This document shows, piece by piece, positions 59,600 through 64,000 of a stretch of DNA of 64,000 nucleotides (positions are counted from its first letter, which is position 1; every line of letters begins with the position of its first letter). The position numbers and the translations under genes are program-made. Origin of the DNA: Hydrangea macrophylla (Eukaryota > Streptophyta > Magnoliopsida > Cornales > Hydrangeaceae). Location of the stretch: positions 30,315,850 through 30,379,849 of the forward strand of contig CM066991.1 in NCBI GenBank assembly GCA_033977485.1, read 5' to 3'. The notes beneath the pieces were generated by a model, which saw only the letters and a program-made list of their open reading frames with translations, did no database searches and had not been told where the DNA came from.

Positions 59600-61288
59600 T
59601 TTTTCAAACATATATGGCATGTTTGAATAACTAGTCATAAAATGTCTGTTTATATATGACACTTTTAGAAACTCTGTCATAAATTTTTTTTTATTATTTA
59701 TGATAATTTTTAAAAATCATCTCTTATTATTTATGACAATTTTCAAAAACCATCATAAAAAATCTAATATGATTCGTAGTAAAATCTTAATTTATAACAC
59801 TAAAAGAAACTATACGTGTATATGCTAAGTGAAATTTCACTAACTATTTTTGTACAGAGGTCCTTTCTTTAATCAAGAATCTTAACTTTAAAAAATCTTA
59901 GCATATTATCTTTTTCATTATACTTCCCAAAAACGGTTCTTACGTTCGATTCTAGAAACTTAAAGAAAAAAGTCATAAAAATAAAAAATATTTATGACTA
60001 CCCAAAAATGTAGTCATAAAAGTCTTATTATTTATGACACTTTTCTAAATACTTATTATATATGACACTTTTCAAATATCTGTCATAAAAAATCTTATTA
60101 TTTATGACACTTTTCAAAAAAACTGTCATAAAATATGTAATATGATTCTTAGTAAAATCTAAAGTTATGATACTAAAAGTAACTATCAAATGTTAACAGT
60201 CCAATTTAAAAAATAAAATTCTTAACAACTAGTCCCTCAAAGATCGATTTAAGTGAAATTTCACTTAATATTCATGTACAGATTCAGTGAAATTTCATAT
60301 AATATTCGTGTATGCCAAGTCAAATTTCACTAAATATTTTTGTACAGAGGACCTTTCCCTAATCAAGAATCTTAATTAACTTTCAAAAATCATAGCATAC
60401 TATCTTTTTCAGTATTTTTCCCAAAAACGGTACCGATTTTAGAACTCAAAGAAAAAGAGTAAAAAAAATAAAGAATATTTATGACTACCCAAAAATGTAG
60501 TCATAAAAGTCTTGTTATTAATGACATTATTCTAAATACTTATTATATATGACACTTTTCAAAAATATGTCATAAAAAATCTTATTATTTATGACCATTT
60601 TCAAAAAATTGTCATAAAAAATCTTATTATTTATGACCATTTTCAACCAACTGTCATAAAAAAACATAATATTCGTATATGCCAAGTGAATTTCACTAAA
60701 TATATATTTTTATACAGAGGACCTTTCCCTAATCAAGAATCCTAATTACTTTAAAAAATCTTAACATACTATCTTTTTCACTATTTTTTCCAAAAGCGGT
60801 ACCGATTCTAGCACTCAAAGAAAAAGAGTCTTCAAAATAAAGAATATTTATGACTATCCAAAAATGTAGCCATAAAAGTCTTGTTATTTATTATAAATAC
60901 TTATTATAATGACACTTTTCAAAAAAGAGTCATAAACAATCTTATTATTTATGACCCTTTTCAAAAAACGGGCATAAAAAATCTTATTATTTATGACCAT
61001 CTTCAAAAAACGGTCATACCAAATCTTTCCAAAAACCTGTCATAAAAAATCTTATTATTTATGACCATTTTCAAAAAACTGTCATAAAAAATCGTATTAT
61101 TTATGACCATGTTCAAAACACTGTCATAAAAATCTTATTATTTATGACTAATAAAAAAATGGTCATAAATAAAACACCACTTACCAATCTTATGACTATA
61201 TTTGCAAAAAGAGTCATATATGTTAGAAAAAAATATTTGTTATGACTCTTTTTTTAAAATAGTCATTAGCCCAAAATAAAATAAAAAA
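59600..61288. repeat. right subterminal repeats of the CACTA
   Basis: Dozens of TTATTTATGAC / GTCATAAAAAATC units in both orientations over 1.7 kb, often as facing pairs. The array also contains three longer direct repeats of about 430 bp (near 59815, 60235 and 60670) that begin with AAGTGAA(A)TTTCACT. Confidence 0.9.
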
Positions 61289-61316
61289 GTCATAAAAAGG
61301 GTTTTTTCTTGTAGTG
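61289..61316. repeat. CACTA right terminal inverted repeat
   Basis: Ends GGGTTTTTTCTTGTAGTG and pairs with 9483..9511. Confidence 0.9.
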
Positions 61317-61320
61317 GTGG

Positions 61321-61447
61321 TATACTTGATTTCTTCCAAATCCTGTCAGAAAATAGAAAATAAAGTAAAAATATAAAAAAACAGAATAAAAAGGTACTAA
61401 CAAACACGCGTTAAGGCGTATAAATAGGATTTGTTCTCTCCCGATCA
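61321..61447 (-). repeat. Athila-like 5' LTR, second part
   Basis: Continues the LTR broken at 9482. It matches 2421..2547 and ends CCGATCA followed by CCTAT. Confidence 0.92.
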
Positions 61448-61537
61448 CCTATAAGCCCATGTATGAGTCTATTAACAAAAAAAATCTCAATCAATTCAGT
61501 CACTTTAAGAGGCCTTTCAACTTCCATAACAAATAAA

Positions 61538-61688
61538 AGAGTAATACTTTGGACACAACTTTCACACTACCTTCCTAGAAGATGTGTCTATCTCTCTTTT
61601 ACAGTGATATTACAAGAAAGAGAGATAGACACATCTTTTAGGAAGTTGTGTGAAGGTTGTGTGAAAGTTGTGTCCCAAGTATTACTCT
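61538..61688. mobile_element. fold-back MITE, 151 bp
   Basis: Almost the whole element is one inverted repeat: AGAGTAATACTTTGGACACA at the left and the complement of TTGTGTCCCAAGTATTACTC at the right, with a centre of about 15 bp. No coding capacity. Confidence 0.85.
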
Positions 61689-61750
61689 GAATGAAAGCCC
61701 AATTATCACTAAAAACCCAAAAGCCATAACTGCCCACTGTGTCCAACCAA

Positions 61751-61770
61751 TATATATATATATATATATA
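61751..61770. repeat. (TA)n microsatellite
   Basis: Ten TA units directly abutting the Helitron-like end. Confidence 0.95.
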
Positions 61771-62860
61771 CTAGTTGGAGCCTGTGCGTTGCGCGGAAAA
61801 TTTAATTGTGTCGTTTCGTGTGGTTAAGTGGTTGTTAAAAGTGTATAATAAGATGTTAAAACAGTTAAATAGGAAATTGTAAATGTAGCTATATTATCTA
61901 AAACTCTTCTTATGGAAGAAGTTGATAATTCTGACTATCTTGTAAATGAGTAGTAAAGGTACCTAATAAAGCACCACTAAAAATATGACACAAGTAGGGT
62001 ATTTCCTCTAATAATCATGAATGTGTTTGTAGATCTTAATTGATATTCGAATACAATCTATAAATCCTAAATTTGAGGAAAGAAATTGACCAAAATATAA
62101 ATATTAGTGACCAATTCATAATAGCCACTAAAATAGCCACTTTATTTGACATTTTAAATATCCCATAACTTAAATTTTAGAGAAGAAGTTGACCCAAATG
62201 TGAATATTAGTGACCAATTTCTAAATAGTCACTAAAATAGCCACTTTTTTTTTACTTTTTTAAAAGTGAATAATAAATATCCCAAAACTTGCCGACCCAA
62301 ATGCAATTACACATATTACAATATATGAATCCTAAATTTGAGAGAAGAAGTTGACCAAATTGTAAATATTAGTGACCAATTCCTAAATAGCCAATAAAAT
62401 AACTACTTTTTTTTTTACTTTTTTGAAGTGAATAATAAATATCCCAAAAATTATTGACCCAAATGTAATTAGACACAAGATTGTTGAATGAAACCTCATT
62501 TGAGAGAAGAAGTTGACCCAATTGTAAATATTAGTGACCAATTCCTAAATAGCCACTAAAATAGCCACTTTTGTTGACTGTTTTTGAAGTGAATAATAAA
62601 TATCCCAAAAATTGTTGATCCAAATGTAATTACACACAAGATTGTTGATTGAAACCTCATTATTATATTAAATAAAATTTCAAAATCTGACTTAGATGTA
62701 ATTATTTGTCTAAAATGACAGATTTACCCTCACACAAACCTATATATCCTTACGACGTATAGAAAGATGTATGAGTAATTGTGGTGTAGTGAATGGCAAA
62801 AGAGAAAGTTCATATTTTTTGACGTGCTAGCTTATTCGCTCTTATAGTATAAAACAATAT
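61771..62860 (-). mobile_element. probable non-autonomous Helitron
   Basis: On the minus strand the 3' end is an imperfect hairpin (61781..61796) followed by CTAG at 61771..61774 with host T next. The opposite end near 62850 has TATACTATAAGAGCGAAT, which resembles plant Helitron 5' ends. No Rep/helicase is encoded. The 5' border is approximate. Confidence 0.5.
62060..62665. repeat. four imperfect tandem units of about 100 to 170 bp
   Basis: Each contains GAGAAGAAGTTGACC, GTGACCAATTCCTAAATAG and AATAGCCACTTT, followed in most by GAATAATAAATATCCCAAAA. Confidence 0.8.
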
Positions 62861-63245
62861 GATTTAGAAAAAAAATCAACAGAGTTAAACATACTCTCTC
62901 TCTCTCTCAACGCCGACTCACACTTCACGGCTTTGCTAGTTGACGACTGAAGAAATAAGGCTTTTATTCAAAGTATAACATATTTATATTTATACTAATA
63001 GATATATGTAAATAGACTTCAGAAATTTTGCTTTTGGGGGTACTCTGCCCTTGAACCCCTGACCGTTATTTAAAGGGCCCCGTCTTCCAACCTCGCTTAG
63101 CGCCCCCAATTTCTCATGCCCTGGTCATATGTATAATATGCTTATATATATAGGACAAGAATATAAAGTTCATAGTAAATAAGGACTAAATCCAATTAAT
63201 TATGTAGCATAATATGTAACTTAATTACATGGTAATAAACCAAGC
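62861..63245. other. right flank, no gene seen
   Basis: AT-rich DNA with a short TC run; no supported feature. Confidence 0.5.
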
Positions 63246-64000
63246 TAATTATAACACCCGCTCCCGCGGTTTATATTTATTATTGCTTTAACATGCATAA
63301 TCATGAGTTAATGATAATTATAGTGTTATGTGACACATATTGGAGGTGGGATTAACCCACTAAGTTGATTATGGGTGTCCAGTTGGGAACCCAGTTATGG
63401 CTAGTATGGCAATTCCAAGTTGGGATGTGTGTTGATGGGTCCCAGTTGAGATGGGACAGTAATAAGTGGAACACCCTATGTGCCTAAATGTTTATTAAGG
63501 CTTCAATGACTTATTATTTTATTGTTGATAATATCATGTTATTAGGTAGTGACCACTTTTGGGGTCAATTAGGGGTACCTTTGTGAGTACGAATTGAACA
63601 CGTTATATAATTAGTAGGCTAATTAGCAACTTCATATAATTATATAGGACCACTTATGGGACCCATGCGAGACATAGACAAATACCCATTTAGGTTTGGG
63701 ATAGTTTTAATATAGTTTAATAATTAGTGGGGGTATAATTGTAAAACTAATAAAATTACGTGGAGGTGATGTTAAAATTGGAAATTGGTAAGTTAAAGCC
63801 ACGTATAAGATGAGTTTGACTCATCATTTTATTTCATTTAGATTTAGGTTTGCAGAGACGAGGACGTGAGTTGACGAATTTTGAAGGTGACGTTCTCGAC
63901 GACGGTTGTCGAGCCGAACGACGTTGGTTTTTAATTCTGATCACATATTCGGACTCTTGGGGGTGGGTCTAATCTATTGGTACTAATTTTATTGGGTTTT
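63246..64000 (+). other. possible start of another LTR, cut by the window end
   Basis: TATAACACCCGCTCCCGCGG near 63251 resembles the TGTAACACCC start of some Ty3/gypsy LTRs (with G to A at position 2). It is followed by 750 bp without frames. The second LTR is not in the window, so this is a guess. Confidence 0.25.

Larger units (their letters stand above)
9483..61316 (-). mobile_element. CACTA (En/Spm) DNA transposon, large coding copy with nested insertions
   Basis: Ends are CACTACAACAAAAAAACCC on the left and, reverse-complemented, CACTACAAGAAAAAACCC on the right, with a TGG 3-bp duplication. Subterminal TTATGAC/GTCATAA repeats lie inside both ends. The minus strand carries TnpD and then TnpA-Ulp1, with a GC-rich putative first exon near the right end, so its 5' end is on the right. 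It spans 51.8 kb as found and about 19 kb after removing the Tekay and Tat insertions. It is inserted in the 5' LTR of the Athila-like element. TnpD has two stop codons and TnpA has two frameshifts plus two insertions, so this copy cannot be autonomous now. Confidence 0.95.
1166..61447 (-). mobile_element. Athila-like Ty3/gypsy retrotransposon, non-autonomous, split by a CACTA insertion
   Basis: Two LTRs begin TGATGTTGTC and end CCGATCA (plus-strand reading), at 1166..2547 and 8309..9482 joined to 61321..61447. The outer ends are flanked by the 5-bp duplication CCTAT (1161..1165 and 61448..61452). The internal region has a tRNA-Asp-type primer site next to the right LTR, a gag-protease frame on the minus strand and a polypurine tract next to the left LTR. 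There is no reverse transcriptase, RNase H or integrase. Without the CACTA insertion it would be about 8.4 kb. It matches the non-autonomous gag-only type of the Athila lineage and must have been moved by enzymes supplied in trans. Confidence 0.92.

Overview
The window is repeat-rich nuclear DNA of a flowering plant, most likely a eudicot. It holds no clear single-copy host gene. Nearly everything is transposable elements nested in one another, and the nesting can be read from exact target-site duplications (TSDs).

Layer 1 is an Athila-like Ty3/gypsy element on the minus strand, 1166..61447, TSD CCTAT. It carries gag-protease but no reverse transcriptase, RNase H or integrase. Layer 2 is a CACTA (En/Spm) DNA transposon, 9483..61316, inserted into the Athila 5' LTR; it has TIRs, TTATGAC/GTCATAA subterminal repeats, a TnpD transposase gene (49644..53228) and a TnpA-Ulp1 gene (22209..49444), both on the minus strand. 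Layer 3 comprises three insertions in the CACTA element. A Tekay/Del chromovirus (9696..21231, TSD ATTTT) sits in its left subterminal repeats. A Tat-lineage (Ogre/Retand-like) retrotransposon of 21 kb (27546..48552, TSD ATGAA) sits in a TnpA exon. A truncated second CACTA (about 23816..26515) sits in another exon of the same gene and contains a fragment of the chloroplast SRP54 gene.

The most unusual part is the Tat element. Between pol and its 3' LTR it carries two genes on the opposite strand: an intact six-exon plant-mobile-domain gene (32649..35377, 603 aa) with a C-terminal RGG-like tail, and a related gene with three stop codons (35962..37053). Arrays of a 19-bp palindrome, consensus CGGCACTCAGTGAGTGCCG, lie upstream of both genes and also upstream of the TATA box in both LTRs. 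A 17-copy, 60-bp tandem array lies beside them. The Athila and Tekay LTRs also have arrays of a short CG palindrome (TCGCGCGA) upstream of candidate TATA boxes.

Most broken reading frames are broken by single changes consistent with C-to-T or G-to-A, as expected for old methylated transposons. The Tat pol, the plant-mobile-domain gene, the Ulp1 exons and a Tekay leader ORF are still open. The flanks (1..1165 and 61453..64000) hold two small MITEs, a probable Helitron and unrecognised AT-rich DNA.
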